A program made the position numbers and the translations under genes. Shown here in pieces: positions 15,912 to 23,803 of a DNA stretch of 47,118 nt. This stretch comes from Mesoaciditoga sp. (GTDB lineage: Bacteria > Thermotogota > Thermotogae > Mesoaciditogales > Mesoaciditogaceae): the NCBI GenBank assembly GCA_015491995.1, contig WGFY01000080.1:1-47118 (forward strand). Direction: 5' to 3'. How positions within the stretch are numbered: the stretch's first letter is position 1; each line of letters starts with the position of its first letter. The notes under the pieces were generated by a model, which searched no databases, had not been told where the DNA came from, and saw nothing but the letters and a program-made list of their open reading frames with translations.

Positions 15912-16134
15912 ATTTTCCCAGCAAGGCCTCGACATCCATCAACAATTTTTCCTTGAACCAAGGTGAAGACAGCTCAGACTCATGGAAAAATCCACGAAAC
16001 AACACTCGCCTTCCATCATGAAACAACACTTTTGCCAACCCATTTCGTGATTCGGATACAAGGAAAACTCTACGGTTCAAATTATCAGAAAGCAAATTAC
16101 CCATGGAATTAAGAAGCTTGTCGAGTTCTTTCAT
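15841..16134 (-). CDS. Small protein of unknown function
   Basis: 97 residues. I do not recognise it. The ATG has a good GGAGGTGGGAAG ribosome site. The body (LNRRVFLVSESRNGLAKVLF, then HDGRRVLFRGFFHESEL) looks like a compact beta-rich fold with helical ends, and has no signal peptide or membrane span. Its last 71 bases overlap the 3' end of the ROK kinase gene on the other strand, so the final 20 or so residues may be an extension. The upstream part covers a gap that would otherwise be empty, which supports it being real. Confidence 0.6.
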   Translation of the reverse strand: MKELDKLLNSMGNLLSDNLNRRVFLVSESRNGLAKVLFHDGRRVLFRGFFHESELSSPWFKEKLLMDVEALLGKSNFLSPQIPSMQLHISPHRQQDR

Positions 16135-16210
16135 CTTCCCACCTCCATCCGTTAATGAATTTCAGTGGTTCGATGTAGCGTTAATATGATAACATATATG
16201 GGGTAAAAAA

Positions 16211-17134
16211 GTGAAAAAATACATTTTAGTTGACAGCGTATGGGAATTTAAAAAATACCTTCTTAAATTCAAAGATCGTCAAAAGATAGTGATCGACTTG
16301 TACACAGAGTCCAAGCTTTCACGACTTGAAGACTTGCTTTTTTCATATCAATTGTTGGAAAACCCGATCGTCGTAACAAAATCCGTCGATGAATGGAAGA
16401 AAGAAGAGATAAAATGGCTCAGTTCTGCACTTAAAAAAAGTTCTTCAGATGTGATCGTTACGTCAAAAAACGCGGCGATTCTAAAGAAATTCGGGGAATT
16501 CGAGGATCTTTCAAGTCCAAAATCTTGGGAAGCGAAAAAGTGGCTTGATAAGATCGAAGAAGTGGCAAAATCACTTTTAGTCGATTTAAGCGATAAGGCA
16601 AGAATTGAACTTTTCAGTCGAGTTGGTACAAATATCGATCTTATTTTCAAAGAGCTGGAGAAAGTTGCCGCCTTTTCGAGAAAGATAACCGTTGAAGACA
16701 TTAAAGAGCATGTTCCAATTTACACGGAGACAACCGTTTTTGAATTCATTCATTCCTTTTTTGAAAGAAAATCGGAAACATTTGAACTACTTAATAAAAC
16801 ACTAAAAACGGCTCATCCTTTAGCCATCGTAAGAAATCTTGAAATACAGTGTACGATCCTGGCACAAATGTTATCTCAAGATAAAAGAACGTATTCGTGG
16901 AAAGATGTTGTTGAATCATCTAAGATCTTTAAAACTAAAATTCCCCAAGTGGCAGAAATTGTGGGATTTCCACTCGGTGGGAAAAAAAAGGTGAACATTT
17001 TGAAGCTATGGAAGTTCGATGAAATTATTGAGTTGCTAAAAGATATACAGAAAGTGGAAATAGGCATAAAAAATGGTAAAGACTCAAATTTTTTAGTCAG
17101 AATTATGGTAAAAAAATGGATTTTAGGAATTTAA
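16211..17134 (+). CDS. holA: DNA polymerase III delta subunit, divergent
   Basis: 307 residues from a GTG with GGGGT upstream. Composition and pattern fit HolA: an N-terminal nucleotide-binding-like fold with VIVTSKNAA near residue 80, a middle helical lid (LVDLSDKARIELFSRVGTN, then IDLIFKELEKVAAFS), ITVEDIKEHVP near 165, and a helical collar domain with HPLAIVRNLEIQ near 197. HolA opens the beta clamp as part of the clamp loader. Sequence conservation in this family is low, so the call rests on domain order and the L-x-x-E-L-x-K-L-like motif. Confidence 0.75.
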   Translation: MKKYILVDSVWEFKKYLLKFKDRQKIVIDLYTESKLSRLEDLLFSYQLLENPIVVTKSVDEWKKEEIKWLSSALKKSSSDVIVTSKNAAILKKFGEFEDLSSPKSWEAKKWLDKIEEVAKSLLVDLSDKARIELFSRVGTNIDLIFKELEKVAAFSRKITVEDIKEHVPIYTETTVFEFIHSFFERKSETFELLNKTLKTAHPLAIVRNLEIQCTILAQMLSQDKRTYSWKDVVESSKIFKTKIPQVAEIVGFPLGGKKKVNILKLWKFDEIIELLKDIQKVEIGIKNGKDSNFLVRIMVKKWILGI

Positions 17135-17150
17135 AGGGGAGAAATTGCAT

Positions 17151-17843
17151 ATGAATATCAACGATTTTTCTCAACTGATTGCACAATATTGGCTAATAGC
17201 TTTTGTGATCGGGTTGATCATCTCATTTTTTGGATATTACCTTTTAAGAACATCTTTAGCCATCGTTGGGTTTGTAAGCGGTATGTATGCCGGACAATAT
17301 TTGTGGATTCAATTGACAACAAAATACAATCTGAACTTCAACTCTTCTAACGAACAGATGATTCATATTGGTGCCGTCTTGCTCATAGCCTTTCTTTCGA
17401 CAACTCTTTTCATAACTTTGTACAAATTAGCAGTCTTTGCGGTAGGATTTGTGGCCGGTGGCGCAATAATGTATTACTTTTACAATTGGGTGGTTTCAGC
17501 TTTCAAAATAAATGTAACGGTTGGAAACAATTCCAAGCTTGTTGAACTCAGCGTTTTCCTTATATTCGGCTTAATAGTTGGACTTGTCACTTTAAAAAGT
17601 GAAAAGAAAGCTGTAGGTACGGCTCTCGCGGTTATAGGGGCACTGATGGCATCATATTCCGTCATGATTCCTCTATTGCCCCGTTTTAACGTTAAAACCT
17701 CTACTATGCTAAAAGAGCTGACTGATGGGAAGCACATGTTGATGCTGACGATTTTTATAACCATATTTCTTGTTCTATCGATCCTTTCAGTTAAATTCCA
17801 AATCGGAAGAAAAAAAGACGGGAATTCTTCAAAAGGCGATTGA
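17151..17843 (+). CDS. DUF4203-like multi-span membrane protein
   Basis: 230 residues with about seven hydrophobic spans. The ATG nine bases after GGGGAG is chosen over a TTG six bases earlier. The first half has small-residue-rich spans (SLAIVGFVSGMYAGQYLW; AVFAVGFVAGGAIMYYF) in a repeated pattern typical of DUF4203/TMEM198-like proteins. Function is unknown. It follows holA by 16 bases and precedes murA by one base, so the three are likely co-transcribed. Confidence 0.7.
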   Translation: MNINDFSQLIAQYWLIAFVIGLIISFFGYYLLRTSLAIVGFVSGMYAGQYLWIQLTTKYNLNFNSSNEQMIHIGAVLLIAFLSTTLFITLYKLAVFAVGFVAGGAIMYYFYNWVVSAFKINVTVGNNSKLVELSVFLIFGLIVGLVTLKSEKKAVGTALAVIGALMASYSVMIPLLPRFNVKTSTMLKELTDGKHMLMLTIFITIFLVLSILSVKFQIGRKKDGNSSKGD

Positions 17844-17844
17844 A

Positions 17845-19080
17845 TTGATTGCAAAAGTGATAGGTAACTCAAAAATATATGGTGAAATTGAAGTCGGAGG
17901 TGCTAAGAATGCGGCCCTTCCCATTGTAGCAGCAACTTTGGCAACTTCTCGAAAAGTAATTCTTGAAAGAGTGCCAAACCTTTCAGATGTTAAAGAAATG
18001 ATTTCCATGCTTGAAAAAGCAGGAATGAATATTTCTCTAAATGGAAATAGCGCTTCTTTTTTTGTTAAGAATTTAGATGGCAACCTATCCGAAGTGTCTT
18101 CTAAAATTCGTGCATCTATACTCCTTTTAGGTCCTTTGGCTTTAAAAACCGGTCATGCTTTCTTATCTTATCCAGGTGGTTGTGCGATAGGAAAAAGACC
18201 TGTTGACCTTCATTTAAATGGACTTAGAAAATTGGGTTTTAAAATTTCAATGGGCGACAAAGTCATTGAAGCCACTCCAATTCATCACCCAAAAGACGTT
18301 CAAATATATTTGGATTTCCCAAGCGTGGGAGCAACTGAACATCTTATGATCACAGCGTCTATAATGAATGAAACGACAACGGTACTTTCGAATTGTGCAA
18401 GGGAGCCTGAAGTGATAGAACTGCAGGATTTCTTGAATTCCGCTGGCGCCAAAGTTATTGGTGCCGGAACAACGAAAATAAAGATCGTTGGTGTGCCAAG
18501 ACTTTCAGGAAGCCATTTCAAGATCATGGGAGATAGAATAGAAGTTGGTACCTATGTTATTGCCGCAATGGCAGGTGAGGGAGAAGTTACCATAAAAGGT
18601 GTTAAACCTTCAACTGTTAATTTTTTAAATTTTCTGTGCAAATTAGGCGGAGATGTGAAAGTGGGAGAGCACTTCGTCATAGTGAAACCTTCACGATTAT
18701 CCGCTTTTAACATTTCGACTGCACCGTATCCTGGTTTTCCCACAGATTTGCAGCCTCAAGCCACGGTCTTGGCTTGTAAGGCAAATGGAATTTCGAAAAT
18801 AACCGAGAACATATTTGAAAACAGATTTGGACATGTGAGAGAGTTAGAGAAAATGGGAGCAAAAATAGAACGACTCGAAAACAGCATAAAAGTAAAAGGC
18901 TCACGACAATTCAAAGCCGCAAGGCTTTTAGGAAAAGATCTAAGGGAAACGGCCGCAATAACCATTGCAGCTGCGCTTGCTGATGGGGTAAGCGAGATCG
19001 AAAACTTTGAGATCATGTTCAGAGGATACGAAAACGTGATCGAAAAACTCGATCGAATAGGAATTAAAATCGTTATGTGA
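17845..19080 (+). CDS. murA: UDP-N-acetylglucosamine 1-carboxyvinyltransferase
   Basis: 411 residues from a TTG one base after the preceding stop. It performs the first committed step of peptidoglycan synthesis, adding enolpyruvate from PEP to UDP-GlcNAc. K21-N22 (GGAKNAALP) and C113 in the mobile loop (GGCAIGKRPVDLH) are conserved; the Cys is the fosfomycin target, so sensitivity is expected at the enzyme level. FPTDLQPQ near 300 and GHVRELEKMGA near 334 also match. Length is normal for a single MurA. No other mur gene is nearby. Confidence 0.95.
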   Translation: MIAKVIGNSKIYGEIEVGGAKNAALPIVAATLATSRKVILERVPNLSDVKEMISMLEKAGMNISLNGNSASFFVKNLDGNLSEVSSKIRASILLLGPLALKTGHAFLSYPGGCAIGKRPVDLHLNGLRKLGFKISMGDKVIEATPIHHPKDVQIYLDFPSVGATEHLMITASIMNETTTVLSNCAREPEVIELQDFLNSAGAKVIGAGTTKIKIVGVPRLSGSHFKIMGDRIEVGTYVIAAMAGEGEVTIKGVKPSTVNFLNFLCKLGGDVKVGEHFVIVKPSRLSAFNISTAPYPGFPTDLQPQATVLACKANGISKITENIFENRFGHVRELEKMGAKIERLENSIKVKGSRQFKAARLLGKDLRETAAITIAAALADGVSEIENFEIMFRGYENVIEKLDRIGIKIVM

Positions 19081-19129
19081 TGAAAAAGAGCCCATGCCAA
19101 GCTAAAGGGGAAAAAGGGAAATCTATGGC

Positions 19130-19605
19130 TTTGAAATCAGCAAACGAAACTTTAAGAAATCGCGTTATCCTATTTGTAAAAAATGTGATACAAGTAATAT
19201 ACCTATCAGTATATTACTCGAGAGTATAGCTTGTTCGAAAATTCAAAATTCAAAAAGCGACCACCAACTTTTTATTTTTAGCAAGGCCATTGGAGATATT
19301 GGATAATGTCACAAGATTATGAATCAATAGCTTTAATCCGACTGCCTCTTTGTAATGACGATGTGGAACGTAATAGATATATTCGAGTGAATACACGAAG
19401 TGGCTCTGCTTATGAAATAGATGCGATTGGAGAATGTGAAGAGAAGATTCTACTTGTTGAATGTAAGTGGACATCCAAAGAGATCACACAAAAAGATATT
19501 GATGATTTTTTGGAAGAGAGCACGTATGTAAAAGATAAGAGGAAAAAATTCCAATCATTATCAGTAGAGCGCCTTTTAAATCAAACATCTCTAACGATGT
19601 CATAA
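19130..19605 (+). pseudogene. Fragment of a PD-(D/E)XK-like nuclease gene
   Basis: From 19306 a 99-codon frame includes GSAYEIDAIGECEEKILLVE followed directly by CKW, which has the D-x(n)-E-x-K spacing of restriction-endonuclease-like folds. In a different frame just upstream (about 19135-19306) lies a segment with CKKC, like half of a zinc ribbon, ending at TAA 19304-19306. The ATG at 19306 has no clear ribosome site. The two parts are probably one gene split by a frameshift and truncated at both ends. The identification is tentative. Confidence 0.4.
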
Positions 19606-19760
19606 AAATAACTCTTGGGGATTTAGAAAGAACCTTCTCAAATTACCCACACCATTCTTGATTCAGGATATATCGTACTTTTTGTCTGTTCTGCCGTTTT
19701 TTAGAGTACGGTTACTTCACGTGCCCTTGAATTTTCTCCAAAACCAATTTCTTTTTGTAG

Positions 19761-19797
19761 CACCCTTATGACCACATAAACGATAAGGGTACTTTTT
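19761..19797 (+). terminator. Intrinsic terminator
   Basis: ACCCTTAT (19761-19768) pairs with ATAAGGGT (19782-19789), and TACTTTTTT follows. It closes off the murA/nuclease-fragment region before the tRNA promoter. The 19606-19760 interval before it holds nothing else that I can identify. Confidence 0.65.
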
Positions 19798-19831
19798 TAT
19801 GTGAATGACATTCTTGGATTAGAATTGGAAG

Positions 19832-19860
19832 TTGACAAGCGTATAATTTCATGATAAAAT
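19832..19860 (+). promoter_or_regulatory. tRNA-Arg promoter
   Basis: TTGACA (19832-19837) and TAAAAT (19855-19860) with a 17-base spacer; the mature tRNA begins 12 bases after the -10 box. The -35 box is a perfect match to consensus. Confidence 0.8.
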
Positions 19861-19872
19861 TCTAAGCGTTCA

Positions 19873-19944
19873 GCCCCTATAGTTCAACGGATAGAACGGC
19901 GGATTCCTAATCCACAAATGGAAGTTCGATTCTTCCTAGGGGCA
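19873..19944 (+). tRNA. tRNA-Arg (anticodon CCT)
   Basis: A full cloverleaf can be drawn: acceptor GCCCCTA with TAGGGGC, D stem GTTC/GAAC, anticodon loop TTCCTAA with CCT at 19906-19908, T stem GGAAG/CTTCC around TTCGATT, and discriminator A. CCA is not encoded. The anticodon stem (GCGGA/TCCAC) has one C-A mismatch at the second pair. It reads the rare AGG codon. Confidence 0.92.
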
Positions 19945-19987
19945 ATATATATTTCGACCGATTTTGGAGGTTCGAATCCCTAACAAG

Positions 19988-20010
19988 AAATCCCATTTAA
20001 GGGGATTTTG
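19988..20010 (+). terminator. Hairpin terminator after tRNA-Arg
   Basis: AAATCCC (19988-19994) pairs with GGGATTT (20002-20008), followed by TGTCGTTT. The U tract is interrupted but position fits the end of the tRNA transcript. Just before it, GGAGGTTCGAATCCC (about 19966-19980) looks like a stray T-arm of another tRNA. Confidence 0.5.
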
Positions 20011-20024
20011 TCGTTTCTATAAGA

Positions 20025-20420
20025 ACATGTGAACTACTCCGTTGTATAGACGGCGGAGCTTCCTGTTTCATAGACCACTGTTGTAGTTCTAACGGTAGGC
20101 ATCATTAAAGATAATGCACTTTCACATCTAAGGTCGAAGATGAAATCTGTTAAAAGAAATTTAGAGTTCCTTCATTCACGATTCAAAATGCTTGAAGCCA
20201 CGCCGGTTTTCAGCACGTAACATTGTTCGTAATATCTCTTGTAGCATCTTTCGTGATGTTCACGCACAACGTGAGTAATTTATCTAATTGCCAATGACCA
20301 GGTTTCTCAATTTTTACCCACACTAAACTGATGAGAACCGGAAAGGATCATGAACGCAACGAGCTGAATTTTATATTCATTCATCTTTAACCTTTAAGAA
20401 TTATCTTATTAACATATTTG
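20025..20420 (-). mobile_element. Decayed IS200/IS605-type element end
   Basis: On the minus strand GGTCTATGAAACAGGAAGC is followed by a CCGCC...CGGAG imperfect hairpin and TAGTTCA. This arrangement is characteristic of the right end of IS605-family elements, where the tnpB tail overlaps the guide (omega/re) RNA. No intact tnpA or tnpB frame survives; upstream minus-strand segments such as LRAENRRGFKHFES are broken by stops. The family assignment is by recalled pattern. Nothing else was found in this gap. Confidence 0.45.
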
Positions 20421-20453
20421 GTGTAAAGTGATTTTGACAGGAGGTGAACACGC

Positions 20454-20546
20454 ATGAAAAACATGATAGATGTAAGATTATTCGCGAGTGTTAAAGCATT
20501 CACGGGATTGGTATGCTGTGTTCATCGCTCTGCTGTTTTGACTTAA
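20454..20546 (+). CDS. Putative 30-residue leader peptide of the ABC exporter operon
   Basis: A short frame starting at an ATG with a near-perfect AGGAGGTGA site six bases upstream. It encodes 30 residues (MKNMIDVRLFASVKAFTG, then LVCCVHRSAVLT) and stops at 20546, 25 bases before an intrinsic terminator and 85 bases before the ABC gene. The peptide has no recognisable domain. The strong ribosome site on a tiny ORF, followed by a terminator, is the layout of translation-controlled attenuators of antibiotic-resistance and multidrug ABC genes. It could also be a remnant of a longer gene. Confidence 0.55.
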   Translation: MKNMIDVRLFASVKAFTGLVCCVHRSAVLT

Positions 20547-20584
20547 CTTTGCTCAGAATAGTGCTATCTTGAAGGGCTGTGAAT
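20498..20584 (+). promoter_or_regulatory. Candidate antiterminator pairing
   Basis: ATTCACGG (20498-20505, inside leader codons 15-18) can pair with CTGTGAAT (20577-20584), which is most of the 5' arm and loop edge of the terminator. Eight pairs, one of them G-U. The two structures are mutually exclusive, so translation of the leader could decide between them. Confidence 0.4.
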
Positions 20585-20603
20585 ACATTCGCAGCCCTTT
20601 TTT
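20572..20603 (+). terminator. Intrinsic terminator inside the ABC operon leader
   Basis: AAGGGCTGTGAA (20572-20583) pairs with TTCGCAGCCCTT (20588-20599) around a TACA loop, one G-U pair, followed by six Ts. It sits between the leader ORF and the ABC gene, so transcripts must pass it to express the exporter. Confidence 0.8.
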
Positions 20604-20631
20604 AGTGTGCCGGTTAAGGAGGAGGAGAATC

Positions 20632-21402
20632 ATGAATTACGCGGTTAAAGTACACGATATAAAAAAGAACTTCAAAAAATCTGGAAAAATCATTAAAGCT
20701 TTGAAAGGAGTATCTTTTGAAATAGAACGTGGAGAGATTTATGGATTACTTGGTCCAAATGGTTCTGGAAAGTCTACCTTGATCAGATTGATGTCAACTT
20801 TACTCTACCCAGATTGTGGAAAGATCGAGATCTTCGATCATGATGTGCTTAAAGAGGAAAAGATCGTGAAAAGAATGATAAATCGTGTTTCAGTCGAAGC
20901 GAGTTTTTTCATGAAACTTTCCGCAATTGAGAATTTAAGATATGCGTGTGGAATATATGGATTTCCTTTTGGAAAATCCAAAGAACGCATTTTACGTATG
21001 CTTGAACAGGTTGGGATTCCAAAAAGTAGGTTCAACGATCCGTTGGAGAATTTTTCAAGGGGGATGCAACAGAAGGTTGCCATCTCGCGTGCTTTTCTCA
21101 CATCTCCGATTCTCATGCTTTTGGATGAGCCAACGACTGGTTTAGATCCAAAAGCAAAAAGAGAGGTTCAGAGTATGGTGAAGGATGTCGTGCGAGAGCA
21201 TGATGCCACCATCTTGCTGACCACGCATGATATGGAAGAGGCGGAAAAATTATGCGACAGAATTTCAATAATTCATCATGGGAAAATAGTGGCCGAAGGA
21301 ATTCCTGTGAAGCTGAAAGAGGAATACTCGGCTAAGACGCTTGAGGATGTGTTTTTAGAAGTTATCGGTGTTAAGATCGAGGAGGCTGACGAGAATGAGT
21401 GA
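20632..21402 (+). CDS. ABC exporter ATP-binding protein
   Basis: 256 residues from the ATG after GGAGGAGGAGAATC; a longer in-frame reading would start inside the terminator and is rejected. Walker A is residues 41-49 (GPNGSGKST), the signature is FSRGM (141-145, a variant of LSGGQ typical of ABC-2 exporters), Walker B is LMLLDE (161-166), and the switch is H199. It resembles NatA/DrrA-type subunits for drug, lipid or sodium efflux. The gene overlaps the permease start by eight bases, and expression is probably controlled by the attenuator upstream. Confidence 0.92.
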   Translation: MNYAVKVHDIKKNFKKSGKIIKALKGVSFEIERGEIYGLLGPNGSGKSTLIRLMSTLLYPDCGKIEIFDHDVLKEEKIVKRMINRVSVEASFFMKLSAIENLRYACGIYGFPFGKSKERILRMLEQVGIPKSRFNDPLENFSRGMQQKVAISRAFLTSPILMLLDEPTTGLDPKAKREVQSMVKDVVREHDATILLTTHDMEEAEKLCDRISIIHHGKIVAEGIPVKLKEEYSAKTLEDVFLEVIGVKIEEADENE

Positions 21403-22204
21403 AGGAAATGCTCTAAAAGAATTTTATGCCGGATTGGCAGTTATGATAAGAAATTTCGATCTCGTGAAAAGGTATTGGAAATGGGAAGTTGTGTTTTTTG
21501 CTTACACCATTGCCAACACCGTTACAATGGGATTTGTTGGGAAATCCATGGGAGGTGGAAACAGAACCATACTTTACATGATAATAGGTGCAACCATGTG
21601 GAGTTACCTTTCTGTGCTATTTGAAGTTTTGGCGGAAACCGTGGCATGGGAAAGATGGGAAGGTACCATAGAATACACTTTCATGTCTCCGATGAAAAGG
21701 ATAACACACTTGGTTGGAACTTGTAGCTTTGCAATCGTTTACGGAATGCTTAGAACTTTTTTGATGTTCATCATCGTGGCCCCACTTTTTGGAATAAATC
21801 TCGCCAGCATGAACATGTTGGCCACTCTTGTAGTCCTGATCGTTGCCAGTATATCGTTTACAGGTTTTGGAATGATGGGGGCGGTGTTACCTCTAATTTC
21901 TCCCGAAAAAGGCGTTCAGGTTGTCCATATCTTTCAAGCGTTCATCCTGATGGTTTCCGGAGTTTATTACAGCGTTAGCGTGATGCCGAAATGGATGGAG
22001 ACGCTCTCCTATTTTTCACCTGCAACTTACGCTCTTGAAGCAATGAGAGAAACTGTACTCAACGGTGAAGGCGTAGGGGCTATCATGGATAAGCTTGTTC
22101 CAATGGCGTTGATGGGAGTGATTCTACTTCCACTTGGACTTTTGATATTCAAGTGGGGAGAAATTTTTTCCAAACGAAGGGGATTTTTGAAAAGAAACGG
22201 ATGA
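21395..22204 (+). CDS. ABC-2 type exporter permease
   Basis: 269 residues. The ATG lies inside the end of the ATPase gene with GGAGG ten bases upstream. Six hydrophobic spans, with the ABC-2 pattern: cytoplasmic N-terminus, paired spans and a re-entrant segment near SPATYALEAMRETVLNGEG. It forms the membrane half of the exporter together with the preceding ATPase. Drug or glycolipid export is the usual role; substrate cannot be told. The gene ends 40 bases from the convergent fdhD, with no good terminator visible between. Confidence 0.9.
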   Translation: MSEGNALKEFYAGLAVMIRNFDLVKRYWKWEVVFFAYTIANTVTMGFVGKSMGGGNRTILYMIIGATMWSYLSVLFEVLAETVAWERWEGTIEYTFMSPMKRITHLVGTCSFAIVYGMLRTFLMFIIVAPLFGINLASMNMLATLVVLIVASISFTGFGMMGAVLPLISPEKGVQVVHIFQAFILMVSGVYYSVSVMPKWMETLSYFSPATYALEAMRETVLNGEGVGAIMDKLVPMALMGVILLPLGLLIFKWGEIFSKRRGFLKRNG

Positions 22205-22244
22205 TCTGCCGAGTTTTGTATTCTTCATGTTGAAACGGGGCAAC

Positions 22245-22937
22245 TCATATTTTTACACGTTCAGAATGAGCGTATATGTTTGCCTTGTTTCCTCTTACGA
22301 ATCCAACAAGTGTCAATCCAGCTTCTTGAGCTTTTTGGACGGCTTTGTCGGTAACTGCCGATTTGGTGATCACGATTGGGATACCCGCATTCGCGCACAC
22401 TTCTATTATACTCGAGTTGGCGCGACCACTGGAAAACAAAACGGGCTCTTGTGCTTCTTTTGAATTGATCAACAAATAACCCACACATTTTTCCACCGCA
22501 CTGTGGCGTGCAATGTCTTCCGCGATGTAGGTGAACTTTTCTTTTTTAAGATCGAAGATGCCGACCATGTGGCATCCTCCCGTTTTGTTGAAAAGCGCCG
22601 AAGAAGTCAGCAACTCATGTATTGCTTTGAATATAAGATCCAACGATATCGCGCATTCGCTGTCCAGAACTTTAAAGATTTCTTTTTCTCCTTTTTTGCC
22701 GATGATCTTCACTTGCGTTTTATCGATTTTTACTTTTAAGCCTTCAACAGATGCTAAAATACCCTTTGAATAAACATCACCAACTCCCAAGTACTCAAGA
22801 TCTTTTGGAGTGCATGAAACTTCGGAAATCATTTCACCGTTAAAGATTATTTGGGCATGGAACTCTTCAACGACAAAATCTTTTCGAATCTCTTTGGACT
22901 TACCTTTTATCTTTAGAATTTCAATTTCTTTTTTCAC
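22245..22937 (-). CDS. fdhD: FdhD-like sulfurtransferase for formate dehydrogenase
   Basis: 230 residues from a GTG. Family marks are clear: LEYLGVGDVYSKGIL, FNKTGGCHMVGIF, EDIARHSAVEKCVGYLL, FSSGRANSSIIEV and VGFVRGNKANIYAH. FdhD passes sulfur from IscS to the molybdenum/tungsten cofactor of formate dehydrogenases. The flexible loop that normally has C-x-x-C has only one Cys here (DSECAIS). No formate dehydrogenase or molybdopterin gene is in the window. The ribosome site is weak. Confidence 0.88.
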   Translation of the reverse strand: MKKEIEILKIKGKSKEIRKDFVVEEFHAQIIFNGEMISEVSCTPKDLEYLGVGDVYSKGILASVEGLKVKIDKTQVKIIGKKGEKEIFKVLDSECAISLDLIFKAIHELLTSSALFNKTGGCHMVGIFDLKKEKFTYIAEDIARHSAVEKCVGYLLINSKEAQEPVLFSSGRANSSIIEVCANAGIPIVITKSAVTDKAVQKAQEAGLTLVGFVRGNKANIYAHSERVKI

Positions 22938-23089
22938 CTGCGGAGATCACACATCCTTCTCATATCCTTATCTTAGGTGTATTTTGACATATGATGATGT
23001 ATAATGCAAGTGTTTTTTCAAATTCATCATGTGTAATATTCACTCCATTTTGAGTGCAGATGAGGCTTTTTTGAAAGTGGTGATAAAAG

Positions 23090-23803
23090 TTGAGTGGAAT
23101 TTATTCCTACGATTCCGTTGATTCAACCAACAACGTTGCAAGAAGGATGATCGATATTTTCAGAAACAACGATATAATTTGGGCAATTTCTCAAACAAAA
23201 GGGCATGGGAAAGGGGAACGCACATGGCATTCTCCAAAAGGAGGGCTGTGGTTTTCCGTTATTTTCAAACCCCAGCGGCTGTGCAAAGATCCAAACATAT
23301 ACACCAAATTGGCTTCCGTTGCCATAATTCACGTTTTGAAAAGAATGAAGATGGGAAATGTTGGCATTAAATGGCCGAACGATATTTATCACGGTAAGAA
23401 GAAAGTCGGTGGAATCCTTACGGAGATATTCAGCCAAGGGTCTGAACATGCGGTGGTAATAGGAATAGGACTGAATGTGAACAACCAGCCACCACATGAA
23501 GTGAAAAATGCAACCTCTCTTTTTGAAATAACGGGGAAAAAGATAAGCGTTTCGCAATTGTTGAACATGATTTCTTCCGAAATGAAAAGGATCTACAACC
23601 TGGTAACATCCGGAAAACGAAATGTCGTCACGAACTTATGGAGAAATGCGATGATCGTCAAACGTGGAACGAAAGTGAAGGTATTCGATATTACAGGAAG
23701 AAACTACTTAGCGACAGTCGTGAAAATTCTATCGGATTCCCTAATTGTAGAACATAACGGTGTGAAGGAAAGAGTTCATCCTTCTGAGATATCTTTTTTG
23801 TAA
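23090..23803 (+). CDS. birA: Biotin--protein ligase
   Basis: 237 residues from a TTG with GTGGTGA upstream. The catalytic domain is present (YDSVDSTNNVARRM; KGHGKGERTWHSPKGGLWFS; IKWPNDIYHGKKKVGGIL; GIGLNVNN) and a small SH3-like C-terminal domain follows. There is no N-terminal helix-turn-helix, so this is a mono-functional ligase, not a repressor. The biotin-binding loop reads GHGKGERTW instead of the usual GRGRxGRxW. It attaches biotin to carboxylase carriers. The last 28 bases overlap the convergent rpe gene. Confidence 0.92.
   Translation: MSGIYSYDSVDSTNNVARRMIDIFRNNDIIWAISQTKGHGKGERTWHSPKGGLWFSVIFKPQRLCKDPNIYTKLASVAIIHVLKRMKMGNVGIKWPNDIYHGKKKVGGILTEIFSQGSEHAVVIGIGLNVNNQPPHEVKNATSLFEITGKKISVSQLLNMISSEMKRIYNLVTSGKRNVVTNLWRNAMIVKRGTKVKVFDITGRNYLATVVKILSDSLIVEHNGVKERVHPSEISFL

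Noticed and set aside
22984-23005. TTGACA followed by TATAAT upstream of birA
   Set aside because: The boxes are only ten bases apart, too close for one promoter. TATAAT alone may still serve as a -10 box.
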